Positions 6,449 through 12,794 are shown, numbered from the stretch's first letter. The stretch: DNA of 12,794 nucleotides from CAJXCL01 sp036011265 (GCA_036011265.1 DASCNB010000176.1:1-12794), one strand, 5' to 3'. Translations and numbers: made by a program. The notes: generated by a model from the letters alone, not told the origin.

Positions 6449-6510
6449 AATCTCCTCCTTCGCAAGGATGGGAAGAGCCAAGCGAAGGGGTGGTAAACAA
6501 AAAAATTATT

Positions 6511-7449
6511 CTACTTATTCTTCTGACACTCCATCCACTCCTCGAACTTTTCGTTAATAATATTAAAATCTGTTTTATTGTCGATATCGAGTGCTGCCCC
6601 TCCATAGGTTGTCTCCGCGACAGACATCCTTGTTCCGAGAATCCTGTCGACAATGCCCGTAACCTTAGTTAATGTTAAAAATGAACTGATTTTCACGGAA
6701 ACTTCACGAAATCCGATCTTGCTGAAGAAAAGCGTAGACAGGATAAGGAGATAAAAAAAAGCGGCGTCTTTAATTCCTTTCAGGCGTATTAACCTGATGA
6801 ACATTGTAAAGATGTTTCGCAACTTTTGTTGGTAGCGGAGTTCATACATATCCTGAAGTCTGAATCTGTTAGCTATCTTAAATGGTTTAACCAAATGAAG
6901 GTTATTGACGCGATATTTATTTTCTTTAAATGGAAGAACAGCCAACTTGAGACCTTTACCTCTTTTTCCCGGTGCAAAATGCGATAGGGTTTTTTCCGAG
7001 ACAACTCCTACGTAATAATCGAATCGGCTTAAATCACAGTTGGAAATAAATTCATTAATTTCATCCGGAACTAGCATGGGAATATCACCTGCGACAATCA
7101 GAACTGCCATTTCTTTTTGTTCCGGAGAAATTTCCATTCCTGCCCTATAGCCCGGTAGCGTATCAATAAAGGCCGTCCAGACGTTATCAATAACATTATC
7201 TTTTTGCGGAACTACCTTTACAGTCTTAGACCCCTGACAAGCTTTGGAATGTTTTTTAAGAAGGGAATGAATCTTTTCTGACGGTCCTACAATTCTGATT
7301 TCTCCAATAGATTCCACATTCTGAAGAGCCGCAAGCACCCGGATAAAGGAGGGAATTTCTCTAATCTCCAACAGCGCCTTATTTTTTCCAAAAACTTTTT
7401 TTGCGCCACGCCTGTCACCGACGAGCAATATTGCATTATAAACTGCCAT
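6511..7449 (-). CDS. MobA-like nucleotidyltransferase family protein
   Basis: This 312-residue cytoplasmic protein has the GT-A type nucleotidyltransferase fold shared by MobA, GlmU and sugar-phosphate nucleotidyltransferases. The N-terminus AILLVGDRRGAKKVFGKNKALLEI matches the family's nucleotide-binding loop, including the Lys before ALLEI. LIVAGDIPML (about residues 117-126) holds the metal-binding Asp, and GGAALDIDNKTDFNIIN near the end is the usual D-x-D/T-x-x-D/E-F segment. An insertion near residues 200-260 is basic and hydrophobic (LRNIFTMFIRLIRLKG, then FFYLLILSTLFFSK) and could touch the membrane. The transferred nucleotide and acceptor are unknown. No ribosome binding site precedes the ATG at 7449. 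It is the first gene of a minus-strand pair, 85 bases before the phospholipase-like gene, with no obvious functional link. Confidence 0.8.
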   Translation of the reverse strand: MAVYNAILLVGDRRGAKKVFGKNKALLEIREIPSFIRVLAALQNVESIGEIRIVGPSEKIHSLLKKHSKACQGSKTVKVVPQKDNVIDNVWTAFIDTLPGYRAGMEISPEQKEMAVLIVAGDIPMLVPDEINEFISNCDLSRFDYYVGVVSEKTLSHFAPGKRGKGLKLAVLPFKENKYRVNNLHLVKPFKIANRFRLQDMYELRYQQKLRNIFTMFIRLIRLKGIKDAAFFYLLILSTLFFSKIGFREVSVKISSFLTLTKVTGIVDRILGTRMSVAETTYGGAALDIDNKTDFNIINEKFEEWMECQKNK

Positions 7450-7479
7450 AAATGCAAACTATTTAGACAAGTTAGATTC

Positions 7480-7498
7480 CCCACGGTCTTGCTGTGGG
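7480..7498. repeat. REP-like hairpin in the divergent region
   Basis: CCCACGG and CTGTGGG form a 7-bp stem (one G.T) around TCTTG. The surroundings, AGATTCC before and AGCTTCAAATTCCTATAG after, resemble dispersed REP-type palindromes that I recall from many genomes, often linked to IS200-like (Y1) transposases. In the minus-strand gene it would fall in the mRNA leader. No transposase is present here. The rest of the 281-base gap 7450-7730 holds a promoter candidate and no gene. Confidence 0.4.
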
Positions 7499-7589
7499 TA
7501 GCTTCAAATTCCTATAGAATAACTTATTTTAAACGTACCATACCCTATTTTGCTTTTCCATAAAAAACACCGGGATCTATTTAAAGTAA

Positions 7590-7618
7590 TTGGTGTCAAT
7601 GAACGATTGTAATATAAT
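7590..7618 (+). promoter_or_regulatory. Candidate promoter for the phosphoglycerate kinase homologue
   Basis: A perfect TATAAT (7613-7618) stands 17 bases after TTGGTG (7590-7595), which matches consensus only in its first three bases. A start near 7625 would give a leader of about 105 bases. Confidence 0.4.
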
Positions 7619-7730
7619 ACAAAAATCAAAAAAATCTGATAAAATTCAACCTATGCTCCAGGGTTCAAAAGGAAAAAATATTAATCCTACTGGCAGGTTC
7701 TTTAGGCTTGCTATACGATAATTTTAGAAA

Positions 7731-9038
7731 ATGGAAAAAATGGAAATTGACAGCAGGCTTGCTCTCATTCAGGATGCCGACCTTGAAGGTAAGGTTGTTT
7801 TAGTGCGTGTTGATCACAATGTAGTAAAAAAGGGGGCCATTGTTGATCCTTATCGGATAGACGCCACCTTCGGGACTTTGTATAACATTGTGGAAAGAGG
7901 TGGACGTCTTATCCTTATGACCCATGTTAGTAGACCGAAAGATAAAAAAACCGAGAAAATTACAATTTCCAAAAATTCCACTGTAGATCCTATCGTTGAA
8001 TATATTGAAACGAAACTCCACACAAAATTTATGGTACCAAAATTTAAAGAAGAAGGTAATGGGAGGGGTTTTTTAGGCATAGATACTTCTATCAACTTAG
8101 CGATCAAAGACTTAAAAAAAAGAAAAATCGGGGGTATATATCTTCCAAACACCCGATGGTTTCAAGGGGAAGAAGGAGACGAAGCAGCAAAAAACCAATT
8201 TGCCCTTCAACTGGCGGGTTTGGCGGATATATTTATCAACGATGCTTTTGGGTCATGGCAACCACATGCTTCCACGGCAAATATTTCAAACTATTTACCC
8301 TCCTATGCAGGGTTCCTTATGCAAAGGGAGATTATCAACCTCAGCCATGTCCTTTCTCCGAAAAAACCCTTTTTAGCGGTGGTTGCCGGAGCAAAGTTTG
8401 ATACTAAAATAGGTCCTCTAATGGAAATATATAAAAAAGTGGACGGACTAATTCTCGGAGGAGTTATTTACAACGCTTTTCTCTGCGCCAAGTATGGCAT
8501 TAAAATAGCTGGTGTTCAGGAAGAAGATGTTGCAGCTGCAAATCAGCTTTTGAAACTCGATTCCAAAAAACATAAAATTCTTGAACTGAAGTATCTTATC
8601 GAGTCAGACTCTATGAAAAACAAGTTAGAGGGACATTACAGGGAGATAAGTACTGACGATTTTAAAGAGGGCGATTCCTTTGGCTATGTTCTGGATGTTT
8701 CTCCAAAGTCATTTTCCCAGCCGGAGATTACCAATATCATGCTCTCTGCTAAAACTATTTTTGTTAACGCTGTCATGGGATACACTCCTCATTTTTACGA
8801 AGGCTCAAAGGCCCTTGATGAAACAATAGACAAAAATAGAACTGCAAAGATTTTATATGGCGGTGGCGATACCTTACAGGAATTTAAAAATCTTTGTCCT
8901 GGACTTTATTTGCAGGTGTTGGATAATTCACAGTATTACTTTTTTACAGGTGGCGGTACTGTTTTAACCGCTATTCAGCACAATTCCCCATACAGCTTAC
9001 CGCCTGTTCAGGCATTGATGAAAATGAAGAATGATTGA
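7731..9038 (+). CDS. pgk: Divergent phosphoglycerate kinase homologue
   Basis: This is a 435-residue member of the phosphoglycerate kinase family, which moves phosphate between 1,3-bisphosphoglycerate and ADP in glycolysis or carbon fixation. Family landmarks are present in order: VRVDHN (Asp28, Asn30), Arg42, THVSRP (His65, Arg68), LPNTRW (Arg142), INDAFG (169-174), AGAKFDTKIG with Lys222, the nucleotide loop GGGDT (377-381) and TGGG (406-409). It is longer than the usual 390-415 residues. Several normally invariant segments differ: SHLGRP is THVSRP, AHRAHAS is SWQPHAS with one residue lost and without the substrate-binding Arg, and WNGPMGVFE is VNAVMGYTP. It may be a paralogue with altered substrate or rate, so the symbol marks the family and is not proof of function. 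Starts at 7731 and 7740 are both possible, and neither has a good ribosome binding site. Confidence 0.83.
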   Translation: MEKMEIDSRLALIQDADLEGKVVLVRVDHNVVKKGAIVDPYRIDATFGTLYNIVERGGRLILMTHVSRPKDKKTEKITISKNSTVDPIVEYIETKLHTKFMVPKFKEEGNGRGFLGIDTSINLAIKDLKKRKIGGIYLPNTRWFQGEEGDEAAKNQFALQLAGLADIFINDAFGSWQPHASTANISNYLPSYAGFLMQREIINLSHVLSPKKPFLAVVAGAKFDTKIGPLMEIYKKVDGLILGGVIYNAFLCAKYGIKIAGVQEEDVAAANQLLKLDSKKHKILELKYLIESDSMKNKLEGHYREISTDDFKEGDSFGYVLDVSPKSFSQPEITNIMLSAKTIFVNAVMGYTPHFYEGSKALDETIDKNRTAKILYGGGDTLQEFKNLCPGLYLQVLDNSQYYFFTGGGTVLTAIQHNSPYSLPPVQALMKMKND

Positions 9039-9046
9039 GGTGAACT

Positions 9047-9271
9047 ATGCAAACTTTTTTAAAAATGTTTTTGTCTGTTATTATATTCTCTATATTTGTC
9101 GCATGTTCCGGTGAGAAGAAAGAGAAGGAGGAGAAGGAGGAAGCCAAAGCAAAAAGCGATCATCTGTATAGATCGCAATTCGATGCCCTGGAGAAAGCTA
9201 AAAACGTAGAAAAGGAACTTCAAGATACGTTCAGTGAAAAGCTCAAGAAATCAGAAGAGCAGGAAAAGTGA
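9047..9271 (+). CDS. Small charged lipoprotein
   Basis: This 74-residue protein has a lipoprotein signal peptide: MQTFLKMF, a hydrophobic core, and the lipobox-like IFVAC with Cys20 as the acylation site, followed by Ser. The mature part is short, made mostly of Lys and Glu, and probably a single helix or coiled coil (KKEKEEKEEAKAKS, then EKAKNVEKELQDTF). GAGG at 9037-9040 lies 6 bases before the ATG, and the gene starts 8 bases after the kinase homologue's stop, so the two are translationally linked. I recognise no family. A membrane-tethered spacer or scaffold would fit, but nothing in the sequence proves it. Confidence 0.7.
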   Translation: MQTFLKMFLSVIIFSIFVACSGEKKEKEEKEEAKAKSDHLYRSQFDALEKAKNVEKELQDTFSEKLKKSEEQEK

Positions 9272-9334
9272 AACCTTGAAAATGATTTTTTAAATTTTGA
9301 GATAAAGAAATTTCAATATAGCTTCGTAGCCATC

Positions 9335-9488
9335 CTAAAGCATGACCATTCCGCCATCCACAATGAGGTAGCCTCCGGTAATAAAACCGGAAAGGTTTGA
9401 GGCTAAAAAAAGTACAGCATTAGCAACGTCTTCCGGAGTGGCAAGTCTTTTGAGTTACAACAGCAACTTTGTCTTTAAGATTTATCAT
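9335..9488 (-). pseudogene. SDR (FabG-type) pseudogene with a large internal deletion
   Basis: On the minus strand an ATG at 9488 opens MINLKDKVAVVT, the standard start of a FabG-type short-chain dehydrogenase, but the GxxxGxG loop that should follow is missing. Within five bases (about 9453-9449) the sequence jumps, in another frame, to LKRLATPEDVANAVLFLAS, then GFITGGYLIVDGG, and stops at TAG (9337-9335), which is the normal C-terminus of the same family. About 190 codons in between are gone. Both ends match the family so well that a deletion relic is the best explanation. It lies 193 bases from the intact SDR on the opposite strand, whose motifs differ, so it is not a simple recent copy of that gene. 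The other parts of 9272-9681 hold only the promoter listed separately. Confidence 0.8.
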
Positions 9489-9593
9489 TCTCTTTACAGT
9501 CTACTATAAAACAGTTAGCCACTTATATACTAAAGCGTAACATTGCCGATAATTACCCACGAAAAACGCAAAAAGCACTAAAAAATAAATTAA

Positions 9594-9622
9594 TTGACCT
9601 TGTTAATTTAAAATTTTATAGT
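9594..9622 (+). promoter_or_regulatory. Strong sigma70-like promoter of the acyl-chain operon
   Basis: TTGACC (9594-9599) and TATAGT (9617-9622), each 5 of 6 to consensus, stand exactly 17 bases apart. A start near 9629 gives a leader of about 50 bases. It is the best promoter match in the window, and no further promoter is needed for the packed genes downstream. Confidence 0.62.
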
Positions 9623-9681
9623 ATAAAGTTTCTTGAAATTGCAGATCTCGCGTATAAACGAACTTACACTCCTTAAAACCT

Positions 9682-10446
9682 ATGGGTAAAGTTTTGTTTG
9701 AAAATAAAGTTGCTTTAATAACCGGTAGTTCCCGCGGTATAGGGAGCTCGATTGCTAAAAAGTTCGCTTTATCAGGCGCGGATGTTATTATAAATTATCG
9801 TAAAACCGGCGGCGCGTCTCAAAAACAGGGAGAGGCCTTGTGCAATGAGATAAATGAAATGGGACGCAAGGCATTTTTTATCCAGGCTGATATTTCAAAA
9901 AAAGACTCTGTTAAGGCATTGTTCAATGAAACGAATGAAAAATATGGCAGGCTGGATTTTCTTATTTTGAATGCCGCAAAAGCTCCTTTTAAACCAATTG
10001 AAAAACTTTTTGAGCGGGAACTCAGGCAATTGGTTGAGACTAATTACCTGGGAAATATCTTCTGTATTCAGGAAGCGCTTCCGCTGATGGAAAAATCCGG
10101 GGGTAAGGTGGTCTTTATCTCAAGTCTTGGAAGCCGCTTTTACAATCAATCCTACCCCCTTGGAAGCATGAAAGCCGCCATGGAAAGTGTTGTAAGAGAC
10201 TGCGCGGAGAGTCTTAAAGAAAAAAATATTTCTGTTAATGGCATTTGCGCGGGACTTGTTAAAACCGACTCTTTTAAAGTATTAAGACAATACATGGAAG
10301 AGGTAAATAAAATACCGGATGATCTCTTTGTGGAACCGGATGAAATAGCGGATGTGGTATTATTTTTATGTGATGCGGCAAGCAGGGGAATGCATGGACA
10401 GACTATTGTTGTTGATAAAGGACTCAGCAACAGACTTTATAGATAA
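9682..10446 (+). CDS. SDR oxidoreductase, enoyl-ACP reductase III (FabL)-like
   Basis: This 254-residue NAD(P)H-dependent short-chain dehydrogenase is probably a reductase of acyl-ACP intermediates. TGSSRGIG (14-21) is the cofactor loop, NAA (97-99) the usual NAG/NAA turn, Asn121 the likely tetrad Asn, and FISSLGS (146-151) holds the catalytic Ser. The resemblance I recall to Bacillus FabL is specific: TGSSRG, YGRLD, NAA, ISSLGS and GQTI-x-VD. The Tyr/Lys pair is unusual: Tyr158 and Lys164 are separated by five residues, whereas FabG has three and FabL or FabI six. So either the enoyl-reductase geometry is altered by one residue, or another Tyr (Tyr154) acts. No ribosome binding site precedes the ATG. 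It is first in the operon, 17 bases before the carrier-protein gene, which makes an acyl-ACP substrate likely. Ketoacyl reduction cannot be excluded. Confidence 0.82.
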   Translation: MGKVLFENKVALITGSSRGIGSSIAKKFALSGADVIINYRKTGGASQKQGEALCNEINEMGRKAFFIQADISKKDSVKALFNETNEKYGRLDFLILNAAKAPFKPIEKLFERELRQLVETNYLGNIFCIQEALPLMEKSGGKVVFISSLGSRFYNQSYPLGSMKAAMESVVRDCAESLKEKNISVNGICAGLVKTDSFKVLRQYMEEVNKIPDDLFVEPDEIADVVLFLCDAASRGMHGQTIVVDKGLSNRLYR

Positions 10447-10463
10447 AATTTTTAGGAGGAATT

Positions 10464-11024
10464 ATGAAACAAAATTTCATTTCTGAGCAAATGGTTATTG
10501 ATGAGATGAAAAAAGCTATCGTTGAAACGTTGAGCACGAAGGAAGAAACTATTAAACCTGAAAGTTCTCTGATAAATGATATAGGCGCTGAATCCCTGGA
10601 TTTTCTTGATATAAATTACAGGCTGGAACAGAGCTTTGGGATTAAAATGGCGCGCCATTTTATCCTTGAACATATTGAAGAGATTTTTGGTGAGGGCTCT
10701 GCTATTGATGAAAATAATCAGCTGACCGATAAGGCCATCCAGCTCTTGAAGGTGCGGTTTGAAGATGAACTTTCTGATTTAAGCCCCGGTGTGGATGTTG
10801 ATGAAGTGCCGGCCTTAATTACGGTCCAGTCAATCGCAAATGGTGTTATGGATATCCTTAATTCTCTTCCTGAAAAATGCGCGTGTGGTAATTCAGCATG
10901 GAAATTAGATAATAAAACACGCATTAAATGCGGATCATGCGGAGAGTATGCTGTTTTTGCCAATGGAGATGATTTAATTAAAAAATGGTTGGAAAATGTC
11001 CAGAAAGAAAAAAACATCTTCTAA
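10464..11024 (+). CDS. Long acyl carrier protein with C-terminal zinc ribbon
   Basis: This 186-residue carrier protein presumably holds acyl chains on a phosphopantetheine arm for the neighbouring enzymes. AGGAGGA at 10454-10460 fixes the start. Residues 8-60 read as an ACP: LINDIGAESLDFLDINYRLEQSFGI, with Ser44 as the attachment site in GAESLD (the usual form is GxDSL). After helix II about 50 residues are inserted (about 62-115, including HIEEIFGEG and a LSPGVDVDEVPAL segment) before ITVQSIANGVMDIL, which matches the last ACP helix. A C-terminal module follows with Cys139, Cys141, Cys156 and Cys159, a likely zinc ribbon (CxCG, then CGSCG), and a basic tail. Ordinary ACPs have about 80 residues and no ribbon. 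The end overlaps the ketosynthase start by 29 bases. The ribbon may dock a partner enzyme, which is speculation. Confidence 0.85.
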   Translation: MKQNFISEQMVIDEMKKAIVETLSTKEETIKPESSLINDIGAESLDFLDINYRLEQSFGIKMARHFILEHIEEIFGEGSAIDENNQLTDKAIQLLKVRFEDELSDLSPGVDVDEVPALITVQSIANGVMDILNSLPEKCACGNSAWKLDNKTRIKCGSCGEYAVFANGDDLIKKWLENVQKEKNIF

Positions 11025-12303
11025 ACGAAGGGTAGTGATTACCGGTTACGGAATGGTCACCCCTTTAGGAAAAAATACCAATGAAACATTTGAAAACGCG
11101 AGTAATGGTCGTTCCGGTATTGATTTCATCTCCACTTTTGATACAAAAGGATTGCCCTGCCGGATAGGGGGCGAGGTCGATGTCGGCTGGCAAAAAGAAG
11201 AGGAAGAAAATAGCCGGACACAAAGGCTGGAGAAATTTTCTTCCCGCGGTCTTAAATTACTAAGAGTCGCAGCTCTCGAAGCCGCGCAACAGGCAAAACT
11301 TGATGAAGTAACAAACCGCGAAAAAATCGGCGTTTCTATTGGTACCCACGGAGACAACCCCAAAGTGGAAGAGATGATGTTCCTGCACAGGTTTTATGAC
11401 GGGAATGGAAACTGGAACATGAAGGGGCTCACACAGACAGGCGGATATCCCTATCTTCAATTTTTTCGTAGAAAACCAGATGTAGCTTCGTCTATCCTTT
11501 CAATGTTATTCAACTGCAAGGGACATAATTTTTCTCTGGTATCCGCGTGCGCGGCTGGTTCCCAGGCTATTGGAGAGGCATACAAAGTAATTCAGGAGGG
11601 TAAGTGCGATGTTATGGTCGCTGGCGGCGGTGAGGCAACTCTGGATTTCATGGGTCTTATGGGATTTGTTCAATTAAAGGCTTTGGTGGAAAAATATAAA
11701 ACTCCTCAAACGGCATCCAGGCCGTTCGACCGAAGAAGAAATGGATTTGTATTGTCGGAAGGCGCAGGAGTTGTAATTTTAGAAGAATTAGAGCATGCCC
11801 GTTCAAGGGGCATTTCAATATCAGGTGAGCTTTTGGGGTACGGCTCTTCAGCTGATGCTTATAGAATTACCGATACACACCCCAAGGGTAAGGGAGCTAT
11901 AATGGCCATGAGAAGAGCTTTGGAAGACTCCTCTGTTAGCCCGGATGAGATTGATTACATTAACGCGCATGGAACATCCACTCAGCAAAATGATTTGACT
12001 GAAACCCGGGCAATCAAAGAGATATTCGGTGAAAGATATAAAGATATTCCGGCATCTTCCAATAAATCAATGTTAGGACATACAATTGCCGCGGCAGGCG
12101 CTATAGAGTTTATTTTAACACTTAAAGGTATAAACCGTTCAATTCTTCTCCCTACCATTAATTATGATCATGCCGATCCAAAATGTGATCTTGATTATGT
12201 GCCGAATGAAGCAAGAAGCAAGAAACACCGGAAAGCGATCTCAAATTCCTTTGGTTTTGGAGGTCAGAACTCGTGCTTATGCTTAGGCGAATATGAAGAA
12301 TGA
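10996..12303 (+). CDS. FabF-like beta-ketoacyl-ACP synthase, complete
   Basis: This condensing enzyme of the KAS II/FabF type joins malonyl-ACP to an acyl chain in fatty-acid or polyketide assembly. The 435 residues are slightly longer than FabF (about 413). All catalytic positions are present: nucleophile Cys185 in LVSACAAGSQAIGEA, His325 in NAHGTST, Lys357 in SNKSMLGH and His362 in the same motif. RPFDRRRNGFVLSEGAG and the closing SNSFGFGGQN are standard. Between about residues 125 and 170 it carries a family-atypical stretch (MFLHRFYDGNGNWN, then YPYLQFFRRKPD) near the substrate tunnel, so chain specificity may differ from housekeeping FabF. The start at 10996 lies inside the carrier-protein gene (29-base overlap) and gives a basic leader SRKKKTSSKRR. 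An internal GTG at 11034 is a weaker option. Its place with the ACP and a second ketosynthase points to a dedicated pathway. Confidence 0.92.
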   Translation: MSRKKKTSSKRRVVITGYGMVTPLGKNTNETFENASNGRSGIDFISTFDTKGLPCRIGGEVDVGWQKEEEENSRTQRLEKFSSRGLKLLRVAALEAAQQAKLDEVTNREKIGVSIGTHGDNPKVEEMMFLHRFYDGNGNWNMKGLTQTGGYPYLQFFRRKPDVASSILSMLFNCKGHNFSLVSACAAGSQAIGEAYKVIQEGKCDVMVAGGGEATLDFMGLMGFVQLKALVEKYKTPQTASRPFDRRRNGFVLSEGAGVVILEELEHARSRGISISGELLGYGSSADAYRITDTHPKGKGAIMAMRRALEDSSVSPDEIDYINAHGTSTQQNDLTETRAIKEIFGERYKDIPASSNKSMLGHTIAAAGAIEFILTLKGINRSILLPTINYDHADPKCDLDYVPNEARSKKHRKAISNSFGFGGQNSCLCLGEYEE

Positions 12304-12794
12304 GGACGAAAGCGTTGTTGTTACCGGAGTAGCATTGGTATCTTCCCTGGGCCTGACTGCAGATGAAACATGGGAAGCGTTACTTTCCGGAAAGCACGGA
12401 ACCCTGCCAATAAAAGATTTTGACGCAAACGGTTTTCAATGCCGGGTTGCCGCCCAGGTTCAGAATCTAGACCATTCTTCGTTGGGTGTTCATCCAAGGG
12501 ATGCCCGGATAATGGATAAACATTCCTATATGCTTCTGAAATGCGCTCGTGACGCGTTCACGCAATCCAACCTGGACAAAACATCTCTTGCCCCTGAAGA
12601 TATTGGTTTTTTTGCCGGCATGGGAATGGTCGATTATAAAGTTGAAGATCTCATCCCTTCAATTATGAAATCAATGGATTCAGAACGGAACCTGGACTAC
12701 AACGCGTTTTATTCAGGCGGATATCAGGAAATATATCCCTTATGGCCGCTCGCAATGTCGAACAATATTTCTTTCTGTCAGATAGCCATCAGTT
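12293..12794 (+). CDS. Second beta-ketoacyl synthase, truncated by the window edge
   Basis: The ATG at 12293 overlaps the end of the preceding ketosynthase by 11 bases, and the frame stays open to the window end (167 codons). The N-terminus SVVVTGVALVSSLGLTADETWEALLSG is a classic ketosynthase start, and the order that follows (DFDANGFQCRVAAQV, then RIMDKHSYMLLKCARDAF, then IGFFAGMGMV, then PLWPLAMSNNISFCQIAIS) matches the family up to just before the nucleophile Cys. It differs clearly from the first ketosynthase, so it is no recent duplicate. Whether it is an active synthase or a chain-length-factor-like partner lacking the Cys cannot be decided here. The overlap implies coupled translation and suggests a heterodimer or a second condensation step. 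Confidence 0.88.
   Translation, partial: MKNEDESVVVTGVALVSSLGLTADETWEALLSGKHGTLPIKDFDANGFQCRVAAQVQNLDHSSLGVHPRDARIMDKHSYMLLKCARDAFTQSNLDKTSLAPEDIGFFAGMGMVDYKVEDLIPSIMKSMDSERNLDYNAFYSGGYQEIYPLWPLAMSNNISFCQIAIS

Noticed and set aside
6426..6653. An N-terminal extension of the phospholipase-like frame up to 6653
   Set aside because: It would overlap the end of the nucleotidyltransferase gene by more than 140 bases and would bury the signal peptide (MKILLSITV...NAFA) inside the protein.
7800..8401. Several overlapping frames within the phosphoglycerate kinase homologue
   Set aside because: The kinase frame carries ordered family motifs across the whole stretch; the others have none.
9479..9676. 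A plus-strand open stretch of 65 codons ending just before the SDR gene
   Set aside because: It has no start codon, reads as Lys/Asn/Leu-rich sequence expected from AT-rich DNA, lies opposite the start of the SDR relic and contains the promoter.
10152..10430. A 92-codon open frame antisense to the SDR gene
   Set aside because: It is fully inside a gene with intact family motifs, its translation has no recognisable domain, and it has no ribosome binding site of note.
11046..11460. Antisense open frames inside the first ketosynthase
   Set aside because: They are shadows of a clear ketosynthase gene; Ser- and Cys-rich translations are typical of reversed coding sequence.

Overview
The window comes from an AT-rich Gram-negative bacterium. 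The evidence for an outer membrane is a DUF2490-type beta-barrel candidate ending in Phe, a small lipoprotein with a lipobox, and several signal peptides. Most genes look like ordinary chromosomal genes, and I saw no tRNA, rRNA, CRISPR array, intact transposase or phage gene. The unusual fatty-acid/polyketide-type genes at the right end, together with the base composition, would fit an anammox planctomycete (Brocadiales) or another lineage with special lipids. That placement is an inference and is not proven by the sequence.

Layout. 1-1349 (minus): a CysZ/EI24-type membrane protein followed by a truncated galE, probably one transcript. A divergent control region (1350-1570) has a sigma70-like promoter on each strand and a 13-bp inverted repeat. 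1571-2998 (plus): an NAD(P)-dependent aldehyde dehydrogenase. 3097-5383 (plus): a visibly more AT-rich stretch with three envelope genes (DUF2490-like barrel, exported LolA-like protein, small membrane protein), interrupted by a long hairpin and an apparent gene relic. 5541-7449 (minus): a MobA-like nucleotidyltransferase and an exported zinc-dependent phospholipase C-like protein, with a possible 8-codon mini-ORF overlapping the second start. 7731-9271 (plus): a divergent phosphoglycerate kinase homologue and a small charged lipoprotein. 9335-9488 (minus): an SDR pseudogene that keeps only the two ends of the parent gene. 9682-12794 (plus): a strong sigma70-like promoter, then a tightly packed or overlapping set of an enoyl-ACP-reductase-III-like SDR, a long acyl carrier protein with a C-terminal Cys4 zinc ribbon, a complete FabF-like ketosynthase, and a second ketosynthase cut by the window edge.

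How the genes fit together. The right-hand operon is the most interesting part. A dedicated carrier protein, two adjacent ketosynthases and a reductase, with overlaps of 29 and 11 bases between the last three genes, look like a specialised acyl-chain assembly line separate from housekeeping FAS II. The ACP (about 50 extra residues plus a zinc ribbon), the SDR (Tyr-x5-Lys instead of Tyr-x3-Lys or Tyr-x6-Lys) and the nearby phosphoglycerate kinase (expected substrate-binding Arg missing) all depart from their textbook families. The product of the pathway cannot be read from this window.
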